Part shown: positions 1 through 11,643 of the stretch, piece after piece | Position numbering within the stretch: position 1 is the stretch's first letter | Layout: each line of letters starts with the position of its first letter | Source: Roseococcus suduntuyensis | Lineage (GTDB): Bacteria; Pseudomonadota; Alphaproteobacteria; Acetobacterales; Acetobacteraceae | DNA length: 64,000 nucleotides | NCBI RefSeq assembly: GCF_014196305.1 | Contig: NZ_JACIDJ010000006.1 | Coordinates: forward strand, 186,001 to 250,000 | Direction of reading: 5' to 3' | Notes under the pieces: model-generated | Seen by the model: only the letters and a program-made list of their open reading frames with translations | Database searches by the model: none | What the model was told of the DNA's origin: nothing | Made by a program: the position numbers and the translations under genes

Positions 1-2
1 TC

Positions 3-146
3 GCTTCCGCCATGGCGATGGGCACCACGCACAACGCCTCGGAACGCGCCTATCTGGGCGCGCTGGCCAGCGCTTTGCGGCTGCCGCCCGAATTGCGCGC
101 GCAGCTCGACACCCAGCTGCGCGAGGCGGCGGGGGAAGGCGCCTAA
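3..146 (+). CDS. C-terminal end of a DUF533 (YebE-like) protein, truncated by window start
   Basis: Only the last 47 residues are inside the window; the reading frame runs from base 3 to a TAA at 144-146. The tail (ERAYLGALASALRLPPEL followed by a charged helix ending in EAAGEGA) has the look of the C-terminal helical part of DUF533/YebE-type proteins, a TerB-related family of inner-membrane-associated proteins of unclear function. The stop overlaps the stop codon of the convergent MFS gene by four bases. The family call rests on a short stretch and is tentative; the frame itself is well supported by codon use. Confidence 0.55.
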   Translation, partial: ASAMAMGTTHNASERAYLGALASALRLPPELRAQLDTQLREAAGEGA

Positions 147-1402
147 CCCAACCCCTCGGCCGCCCGCAGCGACGCCCGCCATCGCCACGCGATGTAGAGC
201 GTCGCCGCCAGGCCGAAGCCGGCGAAGAGCGTGGCCGTGCCCGCGAAGCCGATCCAGGCGATGCCGATTCCGGCCAGCAGCAACCCCATGGGCAGGCCGT
301 AGATGGCCAGCATGCGCAGCCCCATGACCCGCCCGCGGAAGGCGGGGGCCGTGATGCGCAGAATGAGCACCGAGAGCGGCACCATGCACAGGCTCTGCAG
401 AAACCCCGTCAGCAGCAGCAGCACCATGCCGAGCGCGGCCACCGCCACCCAGGCATAGACCAGCAGCAGCGCGAACCACAGCGCGGCCGAGGCCAGCATC
501 AGCCGTGCGGGCCATGGTCCCACCCCGCCCAGCCCGATCAGCAGCGACCCCATCAGCGCGCCGCCCGAGAAGCAGGCGAAGAGCGTGCCGAGCCCCGTCT
601 GCTCCAGCCCGTAGATGTCGCGCGCCACATGGGGCAGCAGCCCGCCCGTCAGCGGATAGGCCGCGAAATTGGTCAGGCAGGCCAGCGCCAGCAGCGCGAT
701 CAGCGCCGGGTTGTCCCGCGCATGGCCCACGCCGGCCGCGAATTCCCCCCAGACGGCGCCGGGCGAGGCGCGGGCACGGCCCGTGGCGTCGGGCGGCACC
801 TCGCGGATGCCGAACGCCAGCAGCAGGCTCGCGGCATAGAGGCAGGTCACCGCCAGATAGGCCGGCCCCATGCCGAGCCAGGCGACCAGGCCCGCGCCCG
901 TCAGCGCCCCCACCACACGGGCGCCATCCATGCTGACGCGCTCCACGCCCAGCGCGCGCGGCATCAGCGCGGCGGGCATGGTGGCCCCGATCAGCGCGTT
1001 GCGCACGCCGATGTCGGAGGGCCGCACCAGCCCCATCAGGAAGGCCATCACGAATACGGCCACCACGCCCAGGTTCCCGGTCAACACCAGCGCCGCCAGC
1101 ACCGCCGCCTGCACCACATAGAAGCCGCGCATCGCCAGCAGCACCCGCCGCTGCCCCACCCGGTCGCCCGCGACGCCATAGAGCGGCGAGATCAGCGTGC
1201 CCAGGAATTGCAGCGCGCCGAAGATGGTGAGCGCCACGACCGAACCCGTCTCCACCAGCACGAACCAGGCCAGCAGCAGGGTCTCCATCTCGAAGGCCCA
1301 GGAGGTGGCGAGGTCGGAAGGCCACTGGAAGCGAAAGCTGCGCTGGCTGAAGGGTGAGCGGGTTGGTGGGGCCACCGGGCGCGGAGCCCCAGCCTGACTC
1401 AT
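143..1402 (-). CDS. MFS transporter (EntS/MFS_3-like)
   Basis: A 419-residue integral membrane protein with about twelve hydrophobic segments and a loop 2-3 motif (GVAGDRVGQRRVLL) typical of the major facilitator superfamily. The N-terminal pattern, with an aromatic first helix followed by FEMETLLLAWFVL, resembles the MFS_3/EntS group of exporters; the substrate cannot be told from sequence. The frame is open upstream for another 75 codons, but the ATG at 1402 is preceded by a good ribosome binding site (GGAGGA, about five bases before the start), so this start was chosen. It is divergent from the histidine kinase gene and shares with it an AT-rich intergenic region holding a palindromic site. 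Confidence 0.8.
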   Translation of the reverse strand: MSQAGAPRPVAPPTRSPFSQRSFRFQWPSDLATSWAFEMETLLLAWFVLVETGSVVALTIFGALQFLGTLISPLYGVAGDRVGQRRVLLAMRGFYVVQAAVLAALVLTGNLGVVAVFVMAFLMGLVRPSDIGVRNALIGATMPAALMPRALGVERVSMDGARVVGALTGAGLVAWLGMGPAYLAVTCLYAASLLLAFGIREVPPDATGRARASPGAVWGEFAAGVGHARDNPALIALLALACLTNFAAYPLTGGLLPHVARDIYGLEQTGLGTLFACFSGGALMGSLLIGLGGVGPWPARLMLASAALWFALLLVYAWVAVAALGMVLLLLTGFLQSLCMVPLSVLILRITAPAFRGRVMGLRMLAIYGLPMGLLLAGIGIAWIGFAGTATLFAGFGLAATLYIAWRWRASLRAAEGLG

Positions 1403-1578
1403 CGTTTTCCTCCGAGGCACGGAAGGGGAGCGCGCCCTTTGGGAAATTCTACCCGTCCAAGCAGCGCAGGAAAGGGCTACCCCCGCTGACGCGGCAATCC
1501 CGGTACCGCAAATATCAACCAGAGAAAGTCTATCTATGGTAGAGGTTCTGTGTTGGGCGTGCGCCAGATGGTAAGGCG

Positions 1579-1602
1579 TTACGAAATATCGTAAATTTAC
1601 GA
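1579..1602. promoter_or_regulatory. Palindromic operator candidate between MFS and histidine kinase genes
   Basis: Three TTACGA half-sites follow one another in alternating orientation. TTACGA (1579-1584) and TCGTAA (1589-1594) form one inverted repeat with a four-base spacer; TCGTAAATTTACGA (1589-1602) is a perfect 14-base palindrome. The block is very AT-rich against the surrounding DNA and lies in the 294-base divergent spacer (1403-1696), which otherwise shows no gene. It could bind a dimeric repressor controlling one or both flanking genes. The regulator is unknown. Confidence 0.45.
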
Positions 1603-1696
1603 ACTTGCCGTCACATAAGCCCCGCACCAGGAGTTCAAAGGGTTTGCCTGTCGTCCCGTGCCGCTTCGCTGTCGTGCGTCCCGCGGGGGCCGGGCC

Positions 1697-5446
<3,750 letters not shown>

Positions 5447-5461
5447 TGCGCCCCGCGGCCC

Positions 5462-6256
5462 TCACTCCGTGAGGTCCGGCAGGCGATAGCGGTCCTGGGG
5501 GTCGTTCCAGCCCTTGAAGCGGGGCGGGCGCTTCTCCGCGAAGGCGGCGCGGCTTTCGATCAGGTCGCTTTTCGCGCCATGCTCGTGCAGCGCGGCGGCC
5601 AGCGTCCGCTGGGCGGGGCTGGGGGAAGGGCGCATGCGGCGCATCATGTGGACCGTGTTCACCCGCGCGGCGGGCGGCAGGGTGAGCAGGTGGCGGGCCA
5701 TGTCCAGCGCGGTGGGGATCAGTTCCTCCGGCGCCACGAGGCGGTTGAGGAAACCCAGCTGATAAAACCGCTCGGCGGTGAAGCGGTAGCCCAGCGCCAT
5801 TTCCATCGCGACGGGGTAGGGCATGTTGGCCAGGTGGCCGTGGTTGTAGCCGCCCAGCAGCCAGCGCTTCGCCTCCGAGACCTCGAAGATGGCGTTTGTG
5901 CTGGCCACCCGCAGGTCCGTGCGCTCCACCAGCATGAAGCCGCCGCCCATGGCGAAGCCGTTGATGGCGGCGATGACGGGCTTTTCCAGCGTGCCGGCGG
6001 CGAAGGGGTCCTCGATGTCCGGCCGACGGCCGCCGGGGGTGCCGTGGGCCAGGGATTCCTTCATGTCCTCGCCCGCGCAGAAGCCGCGGCCCGTGCCGGT
6101 CAGGATGGCCACCTCCAGCGCCGGATCGTGCCGGAAGTCGGTCCAGGCCCGCGCCAGTTCGGTGCGCATCTCGTGGTTCAGGGCGTTCAGGCGTTCGGGC
6201 CGGTTCATCCGGATGATGAGCACCTGGCCATGGGTTTCGGTCTCGACGGTGGGCAT
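5462..6256 (-). CDS. Enoyl-CoA hydratase/isomerase family protein
   Basis: A 264-residue crotonase-fold protein, normal length for the family. It carries the CoA-binding and oxyanion-hole region (FCAGEDMKE and INGFAMGGGF). It also keeps both glutamates used by classical enoyl-CoA hydratases: one in EVSEAKR and one in PVAMEMALG. This supports a true hydratase acting on 2-enoyl-CoA in fatty- or organic-acid breakdown, although the substrate chain is unknown. The gene is convergent with the histidine kinase (15 bases between stops) and stands alone on its strand, so there is no operon context. Confidence 0.85.
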   Translation of the reverse strand: MPTVETETHGQVLIIRMNRPERLNALNHEMRTELARAWTDFRHDPALEVAILTGTGRGFCAGEDMKESLAHGTPGGRRPDIEDPFAAGTLEKPVIAAINGFAMGGGFMLVERTDLRVASTNAIFEVSEAKRWLLGGYNHGHLANMPYPVAMEMALGYRFTAERFYQLGFLNRLVAPEELIPTALDMARHLLTLPPAARVNTVHMMRRMRPSPSPAQRTLAAALHEHGAKSDLIESRAAFAEKRPPRFKGWNDPQDRYRLPDLTE

Positions 6257-6341
6257 GGGCGTGTCCTCGCGCGGTTCGGGCCATGAAAGCGGAGGCGGGG
6301 GGCGGGGCCAACCCGGGCGCCCACCGCGCGTTCATCGCCGC

Positions 6342-6665
6342 ATGGACATGGAAGCGGCGCCGATCATCGGGGGGCTCGCCACCCTCGCCTCGGTGATCAG
6401 CTTCACGCCCCAGGCGTGGAAGGTGATCCGCACGCGCGACACCTCCAGCATCTCGACCGCCATGTATGCCGTGACGGTGGTGGGTTTCGCCCTGTGGCTG
6501 ACCTATGGCTGGCTGCTGGGGCAATGGCCGCTGATCGTGACCAACGGCGTGTGCCTGCTGCTGTCGGGCTTCATCCTCGTCATGAAACTGCTGCCACGAC
6601 GCGGGAAGAAGGCGGTGGCTGAGGCGCTGTCCGTGCCCCCGGCCGGAGAGCCTGACGCGCGCTAG
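6342..6665 (+). CDS. SemiSWEET-family sugar transporter
   Basis: A 107-residue protein with three predicted membrane helices, the size of a bacterial SemiSWEET (one PQ-loop triple-helix bundle that dimerises to form a sugar pore). The signature is FTPQAWKVIRTRDTSSIS in helix 1 and the following loop, followed by YAVTVVGFALWLTYGW and a third helix. The C-terminal 25 residues are polar and poorly conserved-looking. The first ATG with a plausible family start (MDMEAAPIIGG) is at 6342. It is divergent from the crotonase gene. The actual sugar is unknown. Confidence 0.85.
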   Translation: MDMEAAPIIGGLATLASVISFTPQAWKVIRTRDTSSISTAMYAVTVVGFALWLTYGWLLGQWPLIVTNGVCLLLSGFILVMKLLPRRGKKAVAEALSVPPAGEPDAR

Positions 6666-6783
6666 CTTCGGATTCGAGCGGGGGCGGGAACACACGCGGC
6701 ACGGCCCATGGGCCGGCCCCGCACAGCCTTACCTGGGCGGAAAGCTTCGCCGCGCCCCTTTCGCGCCGGATGACCTCTTGACG

Positions 6784-6805
6784 ATGCGAATGATTCGCAG
6801 TTGCA
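6784..6805 (+). promoter_or_regulatory. Fur-type operator upstream of the TonB-dependent receptor
   Basis: TGCGAATGATTCGCA (6785-6799) is a perfect 7-1-7 inverted repeat, the form expected for a Fur-family iron box in alphaproteobacteria, followed by GTTGCA. A possible -35 hexamer TTGACG (6778-6783) sits directly before it, so bound repressor would cover the promoter. A copy matching at 20 of 22 positions lies between yejA and yejB (11592-11613). Binding by Fur rather than another family member is inferred. Confidence 0.7.
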
Positions 6806-6836
6806 GTGTGGCCCTCAACCCTGGGAGAGCCACAAC

Positions 6837-9131
6837 ATGCCCCACCCGTCCCGCCGCCGGCGGCGGACCCCGCTTGCGATCGCATTGATCGCGGGCGGCC
6901 TCACCCCCATCGCCGCCTCGCCCTGGCACGCCGCCCGCGCGCAGACGCCCGAGCCCAATCCGGCCGATGTCCGCCTCGATGCCGGCATGCTGCTGCCCCC
7001 CGTGAACACCACCGCGCTGCGCAATGAGCGCCGCCTGTTCGACACGCCGGCCACCGTGGACGTGATCCCGGGCCGCGATCTGGATGAACGCATGGTGCGC
7101 AACGCCGAGGACGTGTTCCGCTACACCCCCGGCGTCTTCGTGAACCGCCAGACCAGCGGCACCGACCCCTTCCGCAGCCTGGGCGGCATCACCATCCGCG
7201 GCGTCGGCAGCAACCGCGTGCTGACGCTGGTGGACGGCTTCCGCACGCTGGAGCGCATCACCGACAACACGCGCGACGTGGTGGACCCCTGGAACCTCAG
7301 CCGCGTCGAGATCCTGCGCGGTCCGGGCTCGGTCCTCTATGGCTCGGACGCGCTGGGCGGCGTGGTGAACTACATCACCCGCAACCCCAACGACCTGATC
7401 CGGCCGGGGCGCACATGGGGCGGCGAGATCGGCACGAGCTGGGATTCGCTGGACAACAGCCTGGTCACCCGCGGCACCTATGCGGTGCGGGCGGGCGATG
7501 TCTCGGCCATGCTCTCCTACCAGCGGCGCGATGCGGATGAGCCGCGGCGCACCCGCTCGCGCTCGGTGGGCGGCATCTGGAACTGCCCCCGCAACCCACA
7601 GGCGACGCCCTGCGACCGCTTCGACCCGCTCGACATCAGCAGCAACAACGTCTTCGGCCGCATCGTCTGGGACCCCAACCCCGATGTGCGCCTGCGCGTG
7701 ACGGGCGAATGGCTGGACCGCAGCACCGATGTGGACCAGCGCTATGACCTGGGCGCGGCGACGGGGGGCATCACCAACCTCTCCTACCTCCGCAACCAGA
7801 CCATAAGGCGCGGGCTCTTCGCGGTGGACGGGCAGTATCGCCCGCAGGTCTCCTGGCTGGACGAGGTGCGCGTCATGCTGGGCTATTCGCCGCAGACCAT
7901 CGAGCGCACAGGCACGCGGCTGCGGCGCCTGGCCAATGGCCAGGAGCAGACGGTGCGTGACGCGCTGACCTATTCCGAGGACCTGCTCCAGGGCGAGGCA
8001 CAGTTCCGCTCCAGCTTCGACCTGCTGGGCGCCCGCCATGTGCTGACCTATGGCTTCGCGGGCAGCCTGACGGCCACCGACTATGCGCGCGAGGACGTGA
8101 CCACGAACCTCGCCACGGGTGTCGTCACCACCGCCCGCGCCGGCGGCTTCAACTTCGCCAATGCCGACACGCGCCGGCTGGAGGGCTTCCTCCAGGACGA
8201 GGTGACGCTGTTTGGCGGGCGCCTCACCCTCACCCCCGGGATGCGCCTGTCCAACACCAACATCACCCCACGCCCCGACGCGGATTATCGCCTGGTGACG
8301 GGGCGGGAGCCGCGGACGCTCGACCAGACGAACCTGGCTTTCGGCGTCGGCGCCATCCTGCGGCTGGATGAGCGTTTCTCGCTCTACGGAAACTACGGCG
8401 AGGGCTTCAAGATGCCCACCGCCGAGCAGCTCTTCACCTCGCTGCCCAGCACCACCTTCAACCTGATCCCCAACCCCAACCTGCGGCCCGAGCAGGTGCG
8501 CAGCTATGAGGCCGGCGTGCGGATGCAGTTGCAGAACGCCTGGCTCAGCCTGGGCGCCTTCCGTGGCGAATACACGGACTTCATCCAGAGCTTCGTCAGC
8601 ATCCCGAACAGCATCGACATCACCTACCAGAACCTCAGCGAGGTGACGTTGCAGGGCATCGAGGTGGCGGGCGCCTGGCGGGCGCATCCGCGCTGGCTCT
8701 TGCAGGCTTCCGCGTCCTGGCAGGAAGGAACGCAGCGCGTGACGCGCGGTGCGGCGCGCACCAATTTCGACGGCGCGCGCCCCTTCCTGATCAGCAGCGG
8801 CGTCACCTATGAGGACCCGGACCTCCGGCTGCGCGTCTCGCTCAACAACATCACCTCGGCCGGGGTGACGCAGGTCAGCGACCCGCAGCGCTACCGCCCG
8901 CCCGCCTACACCGTGTTCGACCTGACGGCGTCCTGGCGGCCCATCGAGCGGCTGGAGCTGAACGCCGGCGTCTTCAACCTGCTGAACGCCCGCTACGTGC
9001 CGCTGGCGCCGGGGGGGACGAGCTACAACCAGTCGCGCTTCACGACCGACGACACGAAGCGCGTGAACCCGATCGAGCTGCAGGTCGCACCCGGCACCAG
9101 CTTCCGCGTGGGTGCCCGCTACACCTTCTGA
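6837..9131 (+). CDS. TonB-dependent outer-membrane receptor, heme/hemoglobin type
   Basis: A 764-residue outer-membrane protein with an Arg-rich N-terminus, a hydrophobic signal segment ending near ARAQ, a plug domain (about 50-170) and a 22-strand barrel ending in the aromatic residue Phe (RVGARYTF). The plug shows ITIRGVGSNRVLTLVDGFR and LRGPGSVLYGSDALGGVVNY, as in the TonB-hemin/hemoglobin receptor group. In the barrel, FKMPTAEQLF and NPNLRPE correspond to the FRAP and NPNL boxes of heme receptors, but no histidine lies between them. It would use TonB-ExbBD energy to import heme or another iron ligand into the periplasm. A GGGAGAG sequence precedes the ATG at 6837, and a Fur-type box is 31 bases upstream of the start. 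Confidence 0.85.
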   Translation: MPHPSRRRRRTPLAIALIAGGLTPIAASPWHAARAQTPEPNPADVRLDAGMLLPPVNTTALRNERRLFDTPATVDVIPGRDLDERMVRNAEDVFRYTPGVFVNRQTSGTDPFRSLGGITIRGVGSNRVLTLVDGFRTLERITDNTRDVVDPWNLSRVEILRGPGSVLYGSDALGGVVNYITRNPNDLIRPGRTWGGEIGTSWDSLDNSLVTRGTYAVRAGDVSAMLSYQRRDADEPRRTRSRSVGGIWNCPRNPQATPCDRFDPLDISSNNVFGRIVWDPNPDVRLRVTGEWLDRSTDVDQRYDLGAATGGITNLSYLRNQTIRRGLFAVDGQYRPQVSWLDEVRVMLGYSPQTIERTGTRLRRLANGQEQTVRDALTYSEDLLQGEAQFRSSFDLLGARHVLTYGFAGSLTATDYAREDVTTNLATGVVTTARAGGFNFANADTRRLEGFLQDEVTLFGGRLTLTPGMRLSNTNITPRPDADYRLVTGREPRTLDQTNLAFGVGAILRLDERFSLYGNYGEGFKMPTAEQLFTSLPSTTFNLIPNPNLRPEQVRSYEAGVRMQLQNAWLSLGAFRGEYTDFIQSFVSIPNSIDITYQNLSEVTLQGIEVAGAWRAHPRWLLQASASWQEGTQRVTRGAARTNFDGARPFLISSGVTYEDPDLRLRVSLNNITSAGVTQVSDPQRYRPPAYTVFDLTASWRPIERLELNAGVFNLLNARYVPLAPGGTSYNQSRFTTDDTKRVNPIELQVAPGTSFRVGARYTF

Positions 9132-9139
9132 CGGCGCCA

Positions 9140-9838
9140 TCACCCCCCGCCGAGGGCCAGCACCTCGGCGGGGGAGAGGCCCGTCAGGCTCTCCCGCGCC
9201 TCGCCCAGCGGCGGGTCATCGGCCCGGCCCCATTGCACGATCAGGTTGCGGCGCGAACGGCCCGAAAGGTTGGGCGCGCCGCCATGCAGCACCCGCGAAT
9301 GGATCAGCACGATGCCCCCCGGCGGGCAGCGCGCCACCACCGCCGCCGCGCCTTCCGCCCCGTGCTGGGAGCCGGGACGGAAGGCGGTGCCGCCATTGGC
9401 CGCGTCCATCCCGTCCAGGCAGATCATGGCGCGCAGGAAGGTGCTGCGGGCGGTGGGCATGTAGCGGTTCAGCGCGTCGCGGTGCCAGGCGATGCCGCTG
9501 CCGCATCGCGCGGCCTTGATGGTGGCGTTGGTGAAGTGGCAGCGCAGTTCCGGGGTGCCGAGCAATTCGCTCGCCGCCGCGACCAGGGCCGGATGCGCGA
9601 AGCCCTCCGCGAAGACGGGATCGGCCCGGCAGGGGTCGCCCAGCAGGAAGACCGCATCGCCGGGTGCCGGCAGCCCCTGTCGCTGGCGGGGAGAGAGGTC
9701 CCGCTCCCAGGTCACCATGTCGGCGGGCAGCGTGGCCGCGCGGGCCAGCAGCGCGTCCAGCGCGGCCCCAAGGCGCCGGCGCAGCGCCGCGGGCAGGGGT
9801 GGCAGCACGGCATAGCCCTGGCATTGGAAACGCCTCAT
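9140..9838 (-). CDS. PhyH-family Fe(II)/2-oxoglutarate dioxygenase-like protein
   Basis: A 232-residue protein of the phytanoyl-CoA dioxygenase (PhyH) type. It has the iron-binding HxD (WHRDALNRY), the distal His in LIHSRVLHGGAPN and a following Arg-rich strand (SGRSRRNLIVQWG) that could bind 2-oxoglutarate. The start ATG overlaps the yejA stop codon in a 4-base ATGA, so it is translationally coupled to the transporter binding protein. An oxygenase in an iron-regulated uptake operon could modify the imported ligand, but nothing in the sequence names the substrate. It converges with the TonB receptor, eight bases apart. Confidence 0.75.
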   Translation of the reverse strand: MRRFQCQGYAVLPPLPAALRRRLGAALDALLARAATLPADMVTWERDLSPRQRQGLPAPGDAVFLLGDPCRADPVFAEGFAHPALVAAASELLGTPELRCHFTNATIKAARCGSGIAWHRDALNRYMPTARSTFLRAMICLDGMDAANGGTAFRPGSQHGAEGAAAVVARCPPGGIVLIHSRVLHGGAPNLSGRSRRNLIVQWGRADDPPLGEARESLTGLSPAEVLALGGG

Positions 9839-11607
9839 TCCGTCTCCCGGCACCACCAGGCGTCGTCACCATAGCCGAAGCGCGGCTGGCGCGGCGGCGG
9901 GGCGAAGCGTGCGGAGACGGCCAGGCGCCGCACCGGATCGTAGCGTCCCGGAACCACCAGCCATTGCCATTGCAGGGCGCGGTCCAGCACGCGGGCCGCG
10001 GTGACCAGGCTGGCGCGGTCGGGCGCGGCCTCCAGCCGGTCCAGCAGCAGGTCCATCTCCGGCCGCGCAAGGCCCGTGGTGTTGTTGGCGCCTGTCGAAC
10101 CCCACAGCGCGCGCTGTTCCGGCCCCGGCCATTCGGGCGGGATGGTGAAGCGATAGGCGAGGTCGAAATCATGGGCGCGCAGCCGCGCGGTGAAGCCGGG
10201 CGCGTCCAGCACCTCGAAGCGCGGTGCGATGCCCAGCCGCCGCAGCCCACGGAACCACACGCCCACCAGCGCCTGTTGCGCGTTGCTCTGCGCCAGCACC
10301 GAGAGCTGGAAGACCTCGCCCGTCTCGCGGTGCGCGAGGCGCCCATCCGTGGCGCGTGGCGCCCATCCGGCCGCGTCCAGCAGGCCCAGCGCGCGTTCCA
10401 GCAGGGTGCGGTCCCGGCCGGAACCATCGCTGGTGGGCGGCTGCCAAGGGCGCTGCCAGGCCTCGGGTGAGAAGAGGGCCGACACCTCGGCCATCAGCGC
10501 GCGTTCGGCGGCGTCCGGCGCCTCGGTGGCCGCCAGGTCGGAATTGAGGAAGAAGCTCCCGGCGCGCTCGCTTGCGCCCTGGAAGAGGGCGGCATTGGCC
10601 CACTCGAAATCCATCATCAGCGCCAGTGCCTCGCGCACCCGCACATCGGCGAAGCGGTCGCGGCGGAGGTTGAAGGCGAAGCCGTTCATGCCGGTGATGT
10701 GGCCGTGCCGCTGGCTGTGGCGGATGAGGCGCCCGTCATGCACCGCGGGCAGGTCATAGCCGGTGGCCCAGCGGCGGGCGTCGTTCTCCACCATCCAGTC
10801 CACGCGGCCGGCCGCCAGCGCCTCGAAGACGGCGATGCGGTCGCGGAAATAGCGCAGCTCGATCCGGTCCATATTGTGGCGGCCGCGCCCTGCGGCGGTG
10901 GCATCGCCCCACCAATCCGTGTTGCGGGCGAAGGTGACGCGCTGGCCCGCCTCCACCTCCACCACGCGATAGGGGCCGGAGCCCACGGGGGTTTCCAAGG
11001 TCAGCGCGCCGAAGTCGCGGCCCTGCCAGATGTGGCGGGGCAGGATGTGGACGTCGCCGATCTGCAAGGCGAGGCGCCGCGCATCGCCGGGTGGCAGCGC
11101 GATGCGGACCGTGCGCGCATCCTCGGCCACGGCATCGACGCGTTCCAGCAACGCGCGGTGGAAGGGGCGGCCGTGGCGCCCCAGGGTGGCGAAGCTGAAC
11201 ACCACATCCCCGGCCGTCACGGGCTGGCCATCATGCCAGCGGGCACCCTCGCGCAGCGTGAAGCGCAGGGTGCGCGTGGCCTCGTCCAATTCCACCGCCT
11301 CGGCCAGGTTCGCATAGCCCACCAGCACCTCGTCGGGCGCGGGCAGCAGCAGGGTTTCGTAGACCCAGCGCCAGACACCCATGACGAAGCGGCCGCGCAG
11401 GGTGAAGGGGTTCAGCGTGTCGAAGGTGCCCGCCTGCGCCATGCGGAGGGTGCAGCCGCGCGGCGCGTCGGGGCGCACATGGGGCCAATGGTTGAAGCCC
11501 GGCGGTAGGGCAGGGGTGCCGTGGACGGCCAGCGCGTCGGTGCGCGCCGCGGCGGGGTGCAGCAGCAGGGGAAGCAGGGCCAGGCCCCATATGCAAGTGC
11601 GAGTCAT
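9835..11607 (-). CDS. yejA: YejA-type extracellular solute-binding protein (SBP_bac_5)
   Basis: A 590-residue periplasmic binding protein, close to E. coli YejA (about 604). A signal peptide (TRTCIWGLALLPLLLHPAAA) is followed by the YejA-like opening FNHWPHVRPDAPRGCTLRMA and AGTFDTLNPFTLRGRF; the mature part is the cluster-C peptide-binding fold (family 5). In enterobacteria YejABEF takes up peptides and microcin C; here the neighbours point to heme or an iron ligand instead. Start codons at 11607 and 11613 (MRMTRTC) both lie inside the Fur-type palindrome, and neither has a ribosome binding site. The frame stays open far upstream but that part runs antisense to yejB and is not coding. It is divergent from yejB. 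Confidence 0.85.
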   Translation of the reverse strand: MTRTCIWGLALLPLLLHPAAARTDALAVHGTPALPPGFNHWPHVRPDAPRGCTLRMAQAGTFDTLNPFTLRGRFVMGVWRWVYETLLLPAPDEVLVGYANLAEAVELDEATRTLRFTLREGARWHDGQPVTAGDVVFSFATLGRHGRPFHRALLERVDAVAEDARTVRIALPPGDARRLALQIGDVHILPRHIWQGRDFGALTLETPVGSGPYRVVEVEAGQRVTFARNTDWWGDATAAGRGRHNMDRIELRYFRDRIAVFEALAAGRVDWMVENDARRWATGYDLPAVHDGRLIRHSQRHGHITGMNGFAFNLRRDRFADVRVREALALMMDFEWANAALFQGASERAGSFFLNSDLAATEAPDAAERALMAEVSALFSPEAWQRPWQPPTSDGSGRDRTLLERALGLLDAAGWAPRATDGRLAHRETGEVFQLSVLAQSNAQQALVGVWFRGLRRLGIAPRFEVLDAPGFTARLRAHDFDLAYRFTIPPEWPGPEQRALWGSTGANNTTGLARPEMDLLLDRLEAAPDRASLVTAARVLDRALQWQWLVVPGRYDPVRRLAVSARFAPPPRQPRFGYGDDAWWCRETE

Positions 11608-11613
11608 TCGCAT
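11592..11613 (-). promoter_or_regulatory. Second Fur-type operator, between yejA and yejB
   Basis: Read on the minus strand, TGCGAATGACTCGCA (11612-11598) differs at one base from the box before the TonB receptor, and the similarity continues through the flanking TTGCA. On the plus strand TATAAA (11613-11618) lies just beyond it and could be the -10 of yejB. The two candidate yejA start codons are embedded in the box, so operator and coding sequence overlap. The site could control both divergent operons. Confidence 0.68.
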
Positions 11614-11643
11614 ATAAAGCGGCGAAAGGAGCCCGCCGGCAAC

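Noticed and set aside
6257-6341. Longer start for the SemiSWEET gene reaching back into the crotonase gene
   Set aside because: The extra residues are antisense to the crotonase and unlike the family, which begins with the first helix after MDMEAAP.
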